From: Aedes albopictus
Taxonomy: Eukaryota; Arthropoda; Insecta; Diptera; Culicidae
Length of the DNA stretch: 64,000 nt
Direction: 5' to 3'
Assembly (NCBI RefSeq): GCF_035046485.1
Contig: NC_085137.1
Span: forward strand, 443,800,334 to 443,864,333
This document shows, one piece after another, positions 11,809 to 22,559 of the stretch; positions within the stretch are counted from its first letter, which is position 1, and the number at the start of each line of letters is the position of its first letter. The position numbers and the translations under genes were made by a program. A model generated the notes under the pieces. The model was given only the letters and a program-made list of their open reading frames with translations. It had not been told where the DNA came from and ran no database searches.

Positions 11809-11839
11809 AGTGGCGATACAGTGAAGGAATCCGGGAAGT

Positions 11840-12170
11840 TAACGGATCTGGAAGGCGGAAGACCGCGCAGCTCAAAAGAGAAGAGGGTGGAAGTGTTGGA
11901 ATACTAATTACCTTAGTAAGGCAATTTCAATGCCTTGTATAGAACGTTCTAGACAGCCAACCTCCTTGACACGTGACGGGCGTGTAGCGTAGTGGGATGA
12001 CGAGAATGTCCAGGAAACGGAATCTGGAAGGCGGAAGACCGCGCAGCTCAACGGAGAAGGGATAGAGGTGTTGGAAAGATAATTACCTGCTCAAGGCAGT
12101 TCGAATGCCTTGTATGTATAGAACTTCCAACCGGCTAACCTCCTTGGCACGTGGTGGGCGTAGATCTGGT
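11840..12170 (-). repeat. Imperfect tandem duplication in the BEL leader
   Basis: Two diverged ~175-bp units lie between the 5' LTR and gag. One starts near 11,843 and the other near 12,018. Both contain TCTGGAAGGCGGAAGACCGC, a TAATTACC core, ATGCCTTGTAT and AACCTCCTTG. They differ by substitutions and small indels, so the duplication is older than this insertion. Confidence 0.75.
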
Positions 12171-12215
12171 AGGTCCGGCGAAGATTCCGGGCTGGCGGAC
12201 TAGCGGAGTTCACGC

Positions 12216-12234
12216 TATCCGGCTCGAAGGACCA
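12216..12234 (-). other. Primer binding site of BEL copy 1
   Basis: Minus-strand TGGTCCTTCGAGCCGGATA, one base inside the 5' LTR. It begins with TGG, complementary to a tRNA CCA end, and contains a T-arm-like TTCGA. The first 18 bases are also the PBS of BEL copy 2 (47,929-47,946). I do not assign the tRNA species. Confidence 0.75.
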
Positions 12235-12235
12235 G

Positions 12236-12740
12236 TGTCGAATTACTCAGCGATTGGAGACACAATTTTATTTCCGTTCTTCACCGTTACACTCAGATAC
12301 AGTTCTTGCAAGTCTCTCACGTACACAGTTAGGTTAGGTTTACTAGTTCACTTTATTTTTGCCTAATTCACTTCATTAATTACTTTTATTTACCGTTACT
12401 TTTACTCTACAGTTCTAATTTACTTAATTTAATTTCATAATTCACTTTCACTTCAATAATTTCTTGATGACCACATTCTCTCGTTGCAACCACTCGTCGA
12501 TGTTGATCGGCACTCCACCTGTTGGTTCACTCGATGACGAAAAAGAGGGTTGCATACGCTTTGGAGGCCCCTTTTATAGACGTCAGTTGATGGAAGAAGG
12601 AAGAGGCGGAAATCCAGAAACGTCAAGAAACGCAAGCTGTCTGTTGTATCGTCGAATCGGTAATCGATGAACAGATGAATGGCGGTGTAACGTGATGATC
12701 CATGATGACATATAGGTGTCGCTTCTCGCATATGCGAACA
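12236..12740 (-). repeat. 5' LTR of BEL copy 1
   Basis: 505 bp, same sequence as 5,738-6,242. The promoter side carries a minus-strand TATAAAAG at 12,571-12,578. It is followed by the target duplication ACTCT. Confidence 0.97.
12571..12578 (-). promoter_or_regulatory. TATA box in the BEL 5' LTR
   Basis: TATAAAAG on the minus strand, within a GC-rich context (TATAAAAGGGGCCTCC), about 335 bases before the inner end of the LTR. Its placement fits a pol II promoter driving the gag-pol transcript. Confidence 0.6.
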
Positions 12741-12751
12741 ACTCTCAATCA

Positions 12752-13161
12752 ACAGATCTGAGTTCGAACCCATGCCAATATGCAAGGTCTAGCAACCTAT
12801 GTTCAAGCTGCGACGACTCATTTGCTGCGTGGAAAAAATGTAATTTGTACATCACTTTTACGATTGGTGTGATTTTTTGTTGTGTACTTTGTTCTCAATA
12901 ATTGATTAGTAATTATTTCTAGTGTTAATCTGCATTTTGCCCTTGGTTTGTTATTCTTTAACCAAAATTTATTTATTTTTGAGTACACATTGAATTGCCA
13001 CAATGTGTCACATTCAGTGTTGTTGTTATCTTCTGCTGACCTTTGCATTCCCAGGTCCGTTCGTCGAGAGGTGTCGTACAAAAAGACCTTTTAGTAGAGC
13101 TTCCGCTTCGTTTTGCATCTACCCACGTTCAGCAATGCAACAATTGGATCTCCAGTTAGCA
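12752..13161. other. No gene recognised
   Basis: AT-rich spacer between the BEL target site and a TA-flanked MITE. The short ORFs have no recognisable domain. Confidence 0.3.
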
Positions 13162-13163
13162 TA

Positions 13164-13544
13164 CAGTGGTACAAATTCCTTTAAACGCACATACTTCTGA
13201 AACCACTTTCTTTATGTTGCTGCATATTGAAATTTATGATAATAACGCTCTAGGTATCACTAGTAATAGTACTTGTTGAAATGTATATTGATTTCATAAA
13301 TTGTGAAATAATTTGCCAATAACAAATACGGAACAAACGAAAAAAGTGCGTTTAAACGAATTTTCCTTCAAAAATTAGATAGTTATTCCGTGATCAAAAA
13401 TAAACGAATTGAAAAGAATTCTTCGTTACTCGTGCAGATAGTATATTGCGGAAGTGTCTATCACAGTATATACCAATTAAACACAGATGGCAGTTAAGTT
13501 TACCGTTCAAAAATCAGGTGCGTTTAAACGAATGTGTACCACTG
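13164..13544. mobile_element. MITE with CAGTGGTAC ends and TA duplication
   Basis: A 381-bp element. The left end CAGTGGTACAAATTCCTTTA and the right end (reverse complement CAGTGGTACACATTCGTTTA) form terminal inverted repeats reaching AAACGCAC. It is flanked by TA at 13,162-13,163 and 13,545-13,546. TTTAAACG recurs inside. The TA duplication and CAGTG-like end suggest mobilisation by a Tc1/mariner-type transposase. No transposase is present. Confidence 0.8.
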
Positions 13545-13780
13545 TAGTGGATAAGGCTTTAGATTGCTAGTCTGGAGACAGTGGATTCGATTCCTGTTCC
13601 GGTTGAGGAAGCTTTCCCGACTTCATGGGAATAGTGTATCATTGTGCTTGCAGCATAATATATGTACTCATTCATGCAATGGCAGAAAACGAAAAGCCTT
13701 TCAATTAGCAACCAAGCAGGTCAAGTTCTATTAGAAACGTATAGCCGAAAAGAATAAGAAAAGGCAGCAGCGTTTCTGCA
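13545..13780 (+). repeat. Degenerate Feilai-like SINE
   Basis: A tRNA-like head with GTAGTGGATAAGGCT and GTGGATTCGATTCCTG, then ATAGTGTATCATTGTGCTTG and TTCATGCAATGGCAG. These features are shared with the better preserved copies at 22,199 and 60,117. It is strongly diverged and immediately follows the TA-flanked MITE. Confidence 0.6.
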
Positions 13781-14045
13781 GAGATGGATTCTAAAAGGAA
13801 CATAAACTCGCATTCGAACGGCTTATAGTTTGCGATCATGCGTTTGAATTGGATGATACAAATATCCCTTCCGTGTTTTGCGAACGTCTACAGTTTTCTC
13901 TACTAGATCTAGACTGAGATTCTCCTAACTTGAACTTCAAAGTGTAACTAGGGAAGAGTTTCTTAGAATTTCTATGTTTTGAAACACACCGAAACTAGAT
14001 GAAACTTCATAGTTTTGAAAAAAAAAAATGATAAAATATCCTTTT

Positions 14046-14872
14046 CTATAGGGGATTTGTTTTTATTACCGAACAGTTTGGGCCAAAGGGTCTTCGATTT
14101 CAATGAAAATTTCACCAGAGCTTGAGGTCGTGGATATATGATCATATGTGGAATTCAAAAAAATCATGGAGGACTATTTTCCCGGAAAACACAAGATGAA
14201 ATTTCACGATTTTCCAAAATTTTCTAAAACACCCATTTAAAAAGCAATAAAGTGTCATAGCTGAGCTGTCAGTCATGCTGGCAGTGCACTCCTATGCACG
14301 TTAGTGTCAAAGTTACGTTGCAATGAGCGAATGTCATTTACTCGTAGCAATGCAAATGTGTTGCAACAAGTGAACGGCCGCTGTTGTAGATGGCTTCCTA
14401 TGAAAATATAGCGACTAACCGTTGGTTTTTATGCTATATCTTCAAAACGGTAAGAGATTCCATTTTGGTGTCAAAGAACGAAAGTAAGAACATTAGTTTC
14501 TGCGCTTAGAAAAAAATTATTGAAAATAATCTATGATGCAGACGGTACTTTTAACAGCATTTTCAGAGAAATTGTTTTCTCGTTGTATTTTAATTGTATT
14601 GCTGAGGTAATTTGGCGTCGATTTCACAAAAAAAGTTTGTTCTACGATGCATAGTTTTTGAGATAAGATTTTTTGAAGTTTGGGATGTTTTAGAAAATTT
14701 TGGAAAATCGTGAAATTTCATCTGGCATTTTCTGGGAAAATAGTCCTCTATGATTTTTTTGAATTCCATTTATGATCATATATCCACGTCCTCTAGCTCT
14801 GGTGAAATTTTCATTGAAATCGGAGACCCTTCGGCCCAAACCTGTTCGGTAATAAAAAAAAGTCCCCTTTAG
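14046..14872. mobile_element. Long-armed foldback element (GGGGA ends)
   Basis: About 827 bp. The left arm from 14,046 (AGGGGATTTGTTTTTATTAC) pairs with the right arm ending near 14,872. Each arm is about 180-190 bases, including TTTGGGCC and GATCATAT segments. The loop of roughly 450 bases contains mostly unique sequence. A lone arm-like fragment of the same family lies at 26,880-26,985. Confidence 0.7.
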
Positions 14873-15100
14873 CCTAATCGAAATAGCTCATTTTCTCGGT
14901 ATAAAACGATTTTATTGCTTTCCAATATATTTGTTTTGATGGTCAAATAAACAAAACAGTTTTAATTTCCATGAATAAAAAGACAGTTCAATCGATAAAA
15001 CGAACGCCCTGAAGAAAAAAAAATCCCCATATAAATTTCAAATAAAAATTTCAAAATAGTGGCCAGGCTTAAAAATTGATGAAATTCAGGATTTCAACTA

Positions 15101-15945
15101 CAGGGGACAGACAAAATGATCGGGACAGGCAAAATTTTCCCTCCCAAAAAAAAAATTCAAATAGCTGTAACTTTTTGTAAAGTGCATCAAATATTCTCAA
15201 ATGTTTACTGTATGTGGATCAAGTGGACAAAATTTGGCTATTCTGCACGAAGTAATAAAGATTCTAGAAAAAGGTATATTTATCCGATATTCAACTTTGA
15301 GCTGTTATATCTCCGGATTCAATGAACCGAATGCAATGAAATTTTGACCATTTACGACCATTTAGCTCTGGAAAACGTTTGACTCAACTTGAAATTATTA
15401 ACAAGAGAATTTATTTTATGATTTTTTAGTAAATTGGTCTATTTTTAACATGCATCCCATTACTTTTTCAATGAATTGCCGGCTATGTTGTTACCTTCTT
15501 GAAAAACATATTTATATTCAAGACAATTAGGAGAAATATAAATAAATGAACTATAATTAGCATTTTGAAAGGATGTTGAAATTTAAGAAAATTTTGTGTT
15601 TTATTGGAAAAATAATGTAAACGTTATAATTTTCTTCCGTGTTAAGAATTTTAAGTTAAGTCAAAAGTTTTTCAAAACCCATTATATAAGTCATAAATAG
15701 TCAAAATTTCAATCCGGAGATATAACAGCTATCGGATAAATATACCTTTTTCTAGAATCTTTATAGCTTCGTGCAGAATAACCCGATTTTTTCTAAATTT
15801 TGTTCACTGATACACAACTAGTTGGTCAACTTACAGTAAAAAAAAATTGAGAATATTTGATGCACTTTTAGAAAAGTTACAGCTATTTGAATATTTTTTC
15901 ATAAGAGAAAATTTTGCCTTTTCCGATCATTTTGTCTATCCCCTG
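15101..15945. mobile_element. Foldback MITE family CAGGGGATAGAC, copy 1
   Basis: 845 bp, flanked by TA. The ends are CAGGGGACAGACAAAATGAT and, reverse-complemented, CAGGGGATAGACAAAATGAT. The inverted arms extend over several hundred bases and include a GAGCTGTTATATCTCCGGAT stretch. It is non-coding, and no transposase is seen. Related copies lie at 27,009, 34,849 and 58,425. Confidence 0.9.
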
Positions 15946-16259
15946 TAATTTTGTGGTGAAGATTTTGAAAAAAAAAAACTGGATACCCTTAAAGAACAAA
16001 ACAATACAGAACTTTTTGACTTCATTTATTCTTCCGTGTATAATTCCATAGTAGTAGCAAAATATCCAGTGAACGTCTTGGTCCAGTCATTTCTAATACT
16101 TCCCATTGAATTTGAATTCATTTAAATTGAATTTTTCAAGGAAAAATATAACATAATTTTATGTCAGTAGTCTGGAACCCAAATGTTGAATGTTTCCTCA
16201 AGCTAGCTCAACCAAATGCTGAATGATTCTTGGTATTCGAAGTTTATTTCATTGTCAAG

Positions 16260-16505
16260 TTTATTAAAAGAGAAGGGTTTGAGAGTGCTTCACGAGGGTT
16301 TCTTAAGGCTTCTTTAAAGGGGGGGGGGGGTGGGAGGAGGAGGGGGTATTCACGGATATTTCAGAGAAGTCTGAAGACGTATCAAGGCATTTCAGGGGCT
16401 CTCCAGTAGATTTCATGGAGCTTCAGGAGCGATTTAGGGAGCTTTCAAAGAAGTTTCAGAGGATTTTCTGAGAGTTTTAGGTGTTGCAGTGCGTTAAGAA
16501 TATCA
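16260..16505 (+). repeat. Degenerate TTTCAGGGG-type tandem repeat with poly-G
   Basis: Variants of TTTCAGGGG / CTTCAGGAG recur at irregular 12-18-base spacing. A run of 13 G occurs near 16,319. It belongs with the 'type B' arrays at 58.1, 59.2 and 62 kb. Confidence 0.5.
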
Positions 16506-17009
16506 AGTGATATCAGGAATACATACATTTATTTGCTCAATATCACATTAGAGATAACGCATAATCATAATCAGTGAAGAGAATTGTCAGACAAAAGAGG
16601 CACAAAACAAGCAACAAAGAAGGTGCGACGATTAGTCTTTATCCCTACTGGTGACAGATAATGACATGATCTCGAAATTTTTTCTTGCAGACAAAACGGA
16701 AGCTGAATTTGTTGCGTAGTTTTCAACTCGTGAATAATCAATTATTACTAACCCAAAGTCGAAACTGTTTGATGATAGAGCTTCACCAGAGTTGCAGTGT
16801 TTACCGACTCGAAGTTACCGTTCGAAAATCGCAATGCAAGGCTTACAAATCTCTAAACTCGTGGTGTACGATGTTAATCCCATTATTTTCAAGTTGGGAC
16901 AAACTTATGTCGCATGGGTTGTTTTGTCGCAACAAATACAGGTTGCAACATTGTCATTAATGTTGCGCGATGGTTGAATTTTGATTCACTGATCATAATA
17001 CTCGGCTTG

Positions 17010-17547
17010 TGGCTGCCGCTCTCCATGCTCCATCCTCGGTCACGCCCTATGCTCGCCAGATAACGCTTCACCTGGTCCGCCGAGCATACTATCTGCGCTC
17101 CATCCCATCTTGTACTAACCGGTCAGTCCCAAACACTTACTTTGCAGGGTTGTTATCCGGCATTCCTCCAACATGCTCACATGTATCGTTCCGGCTTTCA
17201 ACACCTTCTGAATGCTGGTATCGTGCAGCGAGCTCGTGGTTCATCCTTCTCCGCCGAACACCATTCTCCTATACACCTGCACGAAGATCGTCCGTAGCAT
17301 GCGTCCATGTCTCGTGGCCGTAGAGGATTTCCGGTCCTATAAGGGTATTGTACATGGTGCATTTTGTGCGAGTGAAGCTTTTTAGACCGCAGCGTCTTCT
17401 GAGTCCGTCGTAGGCTCGACTTCCACTGCTGTTGCGCCTTCGAATTTCACGACTGACATTATTGTCAGCCATCAGTAAGGATCCGAGGTAGAGGAATTCC
17501 TACACGACCTCGAAGGTATCCTCGTCTATCGTCACATTATTACCTTT
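17010..17547 (-). pseudogene. RTE retrotransposon C-terminal fragment
   Basis: Minus-strand reading around 17,472-17,269 gives SREIRRRNSSGSRAYDGLRR then LIGPEILYGHETWTHATDD. This aligns with SREIQRRIVAGNRAYFGLRR and LIRPVVLYGHETWTLRAED of the intact RTE ORF at 39,248-42,247. Downstream sequence is frameshifted and has stops. The 5' side is cut by a MITE at 17,548. It is a diverged, dead copy. Confidence 0.75.
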
Positions 17548-18653
17548 CCCGAGCAGAGGAGAATATCAAAATAATAACTACGATATCACATAACCTGTTT
17601 TTATATCTTGTTTTGTTATTATTTAATTATCAAGGCATAACTTTTCCATAACAAATTTTGTTGGACAATTTCATTTAGTTATAATCAAGCTATTGATAAC
17701 ATTCACTCAATTACATTTCAATAACATGTTTTGTTGAAGTACAAGTTTTGTTATTGTTGTACTATAGATCAACTTATCAACAATAGCACAACAGTAACAA
17801 GTATAGAAATCAAAGCGACAATTCGATAATAATGATCTGTCCTTTTGTTTTGTTTCACTTTTGTATTCAGTTAGGAAGGAAATTTCCGAACGAATCCTCT
17901 GAAAATTCCTTAATTAATATTTGGGAAACATTTGGAAGTTCTGGATGAACCCTTCGATACCCTGGAGAAGTTTTTAAAAGAATTCCTGGCACAATCTTCT
18001 TAGAAATTCCAAAGTAACACTTCTGGGAAATTATTAAAATTCTTAGCAATTTTTTTTGAAAAACTCCAGGTGAATTATTCGGAAAAACTTCTGGTGAAAT
18101 TCTCAAAGAAATTTTCTCAATATGTCAATATGAAATTCGGGACAAATAATCACAAAGAATTCTGAAGGAATTTCTAGAGAAGTCTTTGAAAATATGTGAA
18201 TGATTTCGTGGAAGAACTCTCGGAGAAATTTCTGGAAGTAGTAATTTTCGATCATTTTTTACAGTATTGTTACTCATGTTATTTATGGGTTCGTGAGACA
18301 AAGTGAATAATTTTATATAATAAGTATCATAATTTACTTAGTTACGATTTTGATATAATAACAAATTTTGCTTTCCGATTATTATCAATAACAAATTTAT
18401 ATTACAATTTGTTATTGAAATATTTTCCAAATGCACTGCTATTAAGTTGTTATTGAAACTAACAAAACAAGTTATTAAAATGGTTTTCCAAGAATATTTT
18501 TTGTTATGATATTTGTTATTTTGCCGCTTATGACAGACAAGTTTATAACATTCTCTGTTATGTTAATAATTTTAAAATAATCGATTCTATTATTCAGTTA
18601 TTTTATCCAAATAACACAGGCCCTTATGCTATTGTTATTCCCTTCTGCTCGGG
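17548..18653. mobile_element. MITE with CCCGAGCAGA ends, copy 1 (with insertion)
   Basis: The left end CCCGAGCAGAGGAGAATATC pairs with the right end, reverse-complemented CCCGAGCAGAAGGGAATAAC. TTT flanks both sides. The interior is rich in TTGTTATT and AACAAATTTTG. A block at about 17,870-18,240 is degenerate GGAATTTC-type repeat and looks inserted, making this copy longer than the next one. Confidence 0.75.
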
Positions 18654-18777
18654 TTTAGACGGACCCGGTCGTGTTTGGGTCCGCCTGCCAGCATATATAC
18701 TTTGATTTTGACGCTTTCACCAATAGTCCGACCTTTATTTCTTTACTTTTCAAGCGGGTTTACACTGTACAGTTCTA

Positions 18778-19601
18778 CCCGAGCAGAGGAGAATATCAGA
18801 ATGATAACAACGGAATTACAAAATCTGTTTTTATATCTTGGTTTGTTATTATTAACTTATTGGGGCATTACCTTTCCATAACATGTTTTGTTGGACAAAC
18901 TTATTTTGTTATCATCGTGCTATTATTATATTTTCTTTTAACAACATTTCAATAACATGTTTTGTTGTATAACAAGTTCAGTTATTATTGAATTTTTAGG
19001 ACTTTTCAAATATTTGATCATCAATAATACATCAATAACATGTTTTGCAATCAAAACTACACCATTCGAGATTGACGTTGTTCACAGCATTTTGCAAGGA
19101 ACTGTTGAGAAAATCATGTTTTCTGGTCAGTTACTCTTCCTCTTCTTTCTGACATTACATTCTAACTGTGTCAGTAGGGAGCATCCATTGAATACGTCAC
19201 GCTGAAATTGGGGATTTTCGTCCCCCCTCTCCACTTCGTACGGGGTTTTCCTTTACTTAACACATTGCTTGTCACATTTTCACAAACCCCTCTTCCCCCT
19301 AAGACCTTATAATTTTGTTTTAAAATTGTTATCAATAACTTGTTAATTTCAAAATTTGTTATTGAAATATTATACAAATTCACTGTTATTAAGTTGTTAT
19401 TGAAACCAACAAAACGTGTTATTCAACTGGTCTTCCAGGAACATTTTTTTGTTATGATTTTTGTTATTTTGCCGCTTATGACAGACAAGCTTATAACATG
19501 ATATGTTATGTTAATAACACAAAAATAACTCTTTCCGTTTCTCAGTTATTTTTTCAAAATAACATATTTTGTTATGCTGTAGATATTCTCTACTGCTCGG
19601 G
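18778..19601. mobile_element. MITE with CCCGAGCAGA ends, copy 2
   Basis: 824 bp with ends CCCGAGCAGAGGAGAATATC and reverse-complemented CCCGAGCAGTAGAGAATATC, flanked by TA on both sides. It lies 124 bases beyond copy 1 in the same orientation. Confidence 0.75.
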
Positions 19602-19973
19602 TACCACCGTTCCAAATGTTATGTCGTTAATGTCCATGTAATATACCTTGCAGAGCGATGTCGATTAGGCAGCAGGGATTACAGTCCCGGGCCTGACGAA
19701 CCCCCCACCTTTGCGAGACAGTCGCGTATTCGCTGGCTATGAATAGAGCTACTAACCCCAACTCAAGGTGTCAAGCGACCCGTGGAGGGTGAAAAAACGC
19801 TCGATCGGTAACGGAACCTTTGGGGTATCTGGGCACCCCGCACAGTATTTCGTCCCTTAACGCGTTAACCCTCGAGCAGTCACGTCTTTGACCACCTTCA
19901 GCGACACCACACTCACGCTGTGTACCACAAGGGCTCTGGCGCGGGGGACCTTCAACATAAATCGACCTAGTGG

Positions 19974-20348
19974 ATGAGAGTCATCAATCTAAATAGAAAC
20001 GGGCTGTCTGCAATGGAGGTGGCTGTGTCGCCGCTTGGTAAAATCATCGGCTTTGCGTCCTCAAAGTTCAACATCAGCAAAGACCTTAAAACAGCCCTGT
20101 TGCGACTTCGAAAGCTGATGAACGATACCAAGCAAGACCACGAAAGACTTGCGAAAACCGAAGCAACGGAAGAACCGACGAAAGCAAAGTTTACGACGTC
20201 TACCCAGACGGAGGCCTTCGCTTTCGCAGGTAGCTCAAAAGGTGTGGCGGATGCGACTGCTTTTGATAAGCACTCGCAAAAGCGGGTATGTCAGCCGTCA
20301 GAAGAGGAGCTGCCTAGCGGTGCCCACAAAGCTATAGGCGGTTACTAA
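19974..20348 (+). pseudogene. R1/LOA-type ORF1 (gag), N-terminal part
   Basis: A 124-residue open segment. It starts MRVINLNRNGLSAMEV and continues with a lysine- and glutamate-rich region (LKTALLRLRKLMNDTKQDHE) typical of the unstructured N-terminal half of R1-clade ORF1 proteins. It ends at a stop about 125 bases before the inserted foldback. ORF1 resumes beyond that foldback. Confidence 0.6.
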
Positions 20349-20473
20349 CCCGGAAGGCCGGCAGTAATGCCGGTAAGTCTGACCCCAGCCAGACGTCCCG
20401 GTAAACTGAGAAGTGTGGGCCTGAAAAGGCTGGCCCGTCCCGGATGGAAGAGAATAGGGAGCTGCGACCGTTG

Positions 20474-21173
20474 CACAGCGGAAAAAAATATGTATAAAAC
20501 GCAAATAAATTCAATATCTCAGCTCGGAGTAGATGAATTCGAATGAATTTTTGACACAAACTGAAAAAATCTCTATAGTTTCAGATAAGGAGGGTGTCAT
20601 ACGCCGCACGATGCTGGAAATCAGTGTATTGAGCTCGTTTTACCCCGCTCTCTCTTTCTCACACATTTTTGAGAATACCTTCATCTATTCCCGCCTGGCG
20701 TTCAAAATAAATGCCTAATTTAACTCGTATTTGTGTAAAAATTTCCACAGTATCGGCAATTTGACATAGGATTGGTCCTGCTCTTATGGTTTGCGTTCCA
20801 CTTCGGGCGGAGATGCATGTGAAATTTTAAAGAAAAAGGGGATGTCGGGGTAATTTGAAAATATTTCAATTTTCAAGACCCTGAGGTAAGCCAAACCAGC
20901 TCCTTTCGATACTACGGAAGTTTTTACACAAACACAAACTAAATAAATCATTTATTTTGCTCTCCAGATTTTTTTCAAAAAGGTGAAAATGAGAGAGAAT
21001 GGGGTAAAATGGGCCCGATACACTTATTTCCAGCAACGTGCGGCGAACGACACCCTCCTAATCTGAAACTGTAGAGATTTTTGCAGTTTGTGTCAAAAAT
21101 TCATTTGAATCCATCCACTCCGAGCAAAGATATTGAATTTATTCGCGTTTTATACCTATTTTTTCCCATTGTG
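20474..21173. mobile_element. Foldback element inserted in the R1-type element
   Basis: 700 bp with long inverted arms of roughly 230 bases. The ends are CACAGCGGAAAAAAATATGT and reverse-complemented CACAATGGGAAAAAATAGGT. It is flanked by a 5-bp duplication CGTTG at 20,469-20,473 and 21,174-21,178. It interrupts ORF1 and carries no coding sequence. Confidence 0.85.
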
Positions 21174-21179
21174 CGTTGG

Positions 21180-21850
21180 TTGTTAGGTCCTCAGCAACCC
21201 CAACGTAGGGCGGGCCAGGGGGGAACCCAAAGTCGATCAGAAGAGGAGGCAGAAAAAAAAAGGTAGATTGGCAGGAGCGTTGGGACACCAAACCCAGGAG
21301 ACGTAGGAAAGTAGGTGCCAAGCGCGAGAAAGGCGACGCGCTAGTCATCAAGATCAAACAATCTATGCTCATGGATCTCGGAGGCGACGTGCGCAGTATT
21401 ATACGTAATCGGACAGGTGAAATGAACCACGAGCTCAAGTGCGACAAGGAACGAAGAGCGCCTCATACACAAGTCTGGCGGAAGAGGTCCTTGGTAAAGG
21501 GGTCGAGGTGAAGGCCCTTACAGCGGAGCCGACTCTGAAGCTGAAGAACTCAGACGAGATCACCGAAGTGGAAGAGATTGTCACGCGGTACTGCGGCAAC
21601 AGTATGAGGTGCAGGTGGCCACCGCAGTCGTTCGGCTACGGAAGGGCCCAACAGAGACACAGATAGCCTTGGTACGTAAAAAGTCGGTTAAAGTGGGGAG
21701 AATTAAGGTAGGCTGGTGCGTATGCGTCATCTCACATTCTATGAGCAACCAGAGGTTTGTTTCAGGTGCCTGGAACCAGGACACAAGTCATGAGACTACA
21801 AATGCCCTGGACAGGAGCAAGCTGTGTAGGAGATACCAGGAGATAGTTAA
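21180..21850 (+). pseudogene. R1/LOA-type ORF1 (gag), C-terminal part with broken zinc knuckle
   Basis: Conserved ORF1 stretches appear in alternating frames: GDALVIKIKQSMLMDLGGDV, then LTAEPTLKLKNSDEITEVEE, then VQVATAVVRLRKGPTETQ and VKVGRIKVGWC. Near 21,750-21,830 a CCHC knuckle is readable as CFRCLEPGHKS followed by an in-frame stop, and then continues in another frame as LDRSKLCRR. Gag of this type packages element RNA through such knuckles. This one is dead. Confidence 0.7.
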
Positions 21851-21990
21851 CCAGTGATCGTATTAGATGTTGAATAAGATGTGGAGGCGATATACGTACA
21901 CTTCACATGCACCCAAATGGAGGCATGCACGCATATGGCCTCCACTTTATCATCTTATGCGTCATCTTATACGATTACTGGTTATCTGGG
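21843..21990. mobile_element. Short MITE with AACCAGTRATCGTAT ends
   Basis: The left AACCAGTGATCGTAT and right reverse-complemented AACCAGTAATCGTAT form terminal inverted repeats around a ~150-bp body with TCTTATGCG-like motifs. The right end reads CCCAGATAACCA when reverse-complemented, matching the CCCAGACAACCA end of the longer element at 60,662. Confidence 0.65.
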
Positions 21991-22198
21991 AAGGCACAAG
22001 GCTGATTTGTACAGGGAAATCCGTGAACAAGTGACATCCAACGGGTGGTCCAAGGTGCCCGGCCTTCAAGAAAGCCACAATGAACAAATCACAGTGCAGG
22101 TAACGCAGTAACGCAGCTGAACCTGAACCGCTGTGACGCGGATCAGCAACTGCTTTGTCAGGCGGTTTCTGAGTGAGGAATGGATATCGCCAACATAG

Positions 22199-22470
22199 CG
22201 GTCTCCAGTTTGCCTAGTGGTTAAGGCTATGGATCACCAATTCGGAGACGGTGGATTCGATTCCCTCTTCGGTCGGGAAAAATTTCTCGACTCCCTGAGC
22301 ATAGTGTACCATTGTACTTGCCTCACAATATACAAATTCATGCAATGGCAGGCAAAGAAAGCCCTTCAATTAATAACTGTGGAAGTGCTCAAAGAACACT
22401 TAGTTGAAGCGAAGCAGCCCCAGTGGGGACGTAGAGCCATAAAGAAAAAGAAGAAGAAGAAGAAGAAGTG
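22199..22470 (+). repeat. Feilai-like SINE
   Basis: A tRNA-like head with A box GCCTAGTGGTTAAGGC and B box GGTGGATTCGATTCCC. The body includes TACAAATTCATGCAATGGCA and AATAACTGTGGAAGTGCTCA, and the tail is (GAA)n/(AAG)n at 22,442-22,470. It lies inside the 5' part of ORF2 of the R1-type element. Confidence 0.8.
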
Positions 22471-22559
22471 GACTACCCGCCAGCAACGGCCATTGAGTCC
22501 CGAATGGGTCCAGAAAAATGGCGATATCGACGACGGGCCAATACCCCGTATAGGAGTTG

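Larger units (their letters stand above)
5738..12740 (-). mobile_element. Complete BEL/Pao LTR retrotransposon (BEL copy 1)
   Basis: A 7,003-bp element on the minus strand. It has two 505-bp LTRs starting TG and ending CA that appear identical by eye, a 5-bp target duplication ACTCT at 5,733-5,737 and 12,741-12,745, a tRNA-type primer binding site next to the 5' LTR, a purine-rich tract next to the 3' LTR (minus-strand GAAGGGGCCAGGA just above 6,242) and one long gag-pol ORF. No envelope-like ORF is visible. Matching LTRs and an open polyprotein indicate a very recent insertion that may still be competent. Confidence 0.97.

Noticed and set aside
6529..12235. Envelope-like third ORF in the BEL element
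   Set aside because: Nothing between the integrase end (6,529) and the 3' LTR (6,242) is long enough to encode one.
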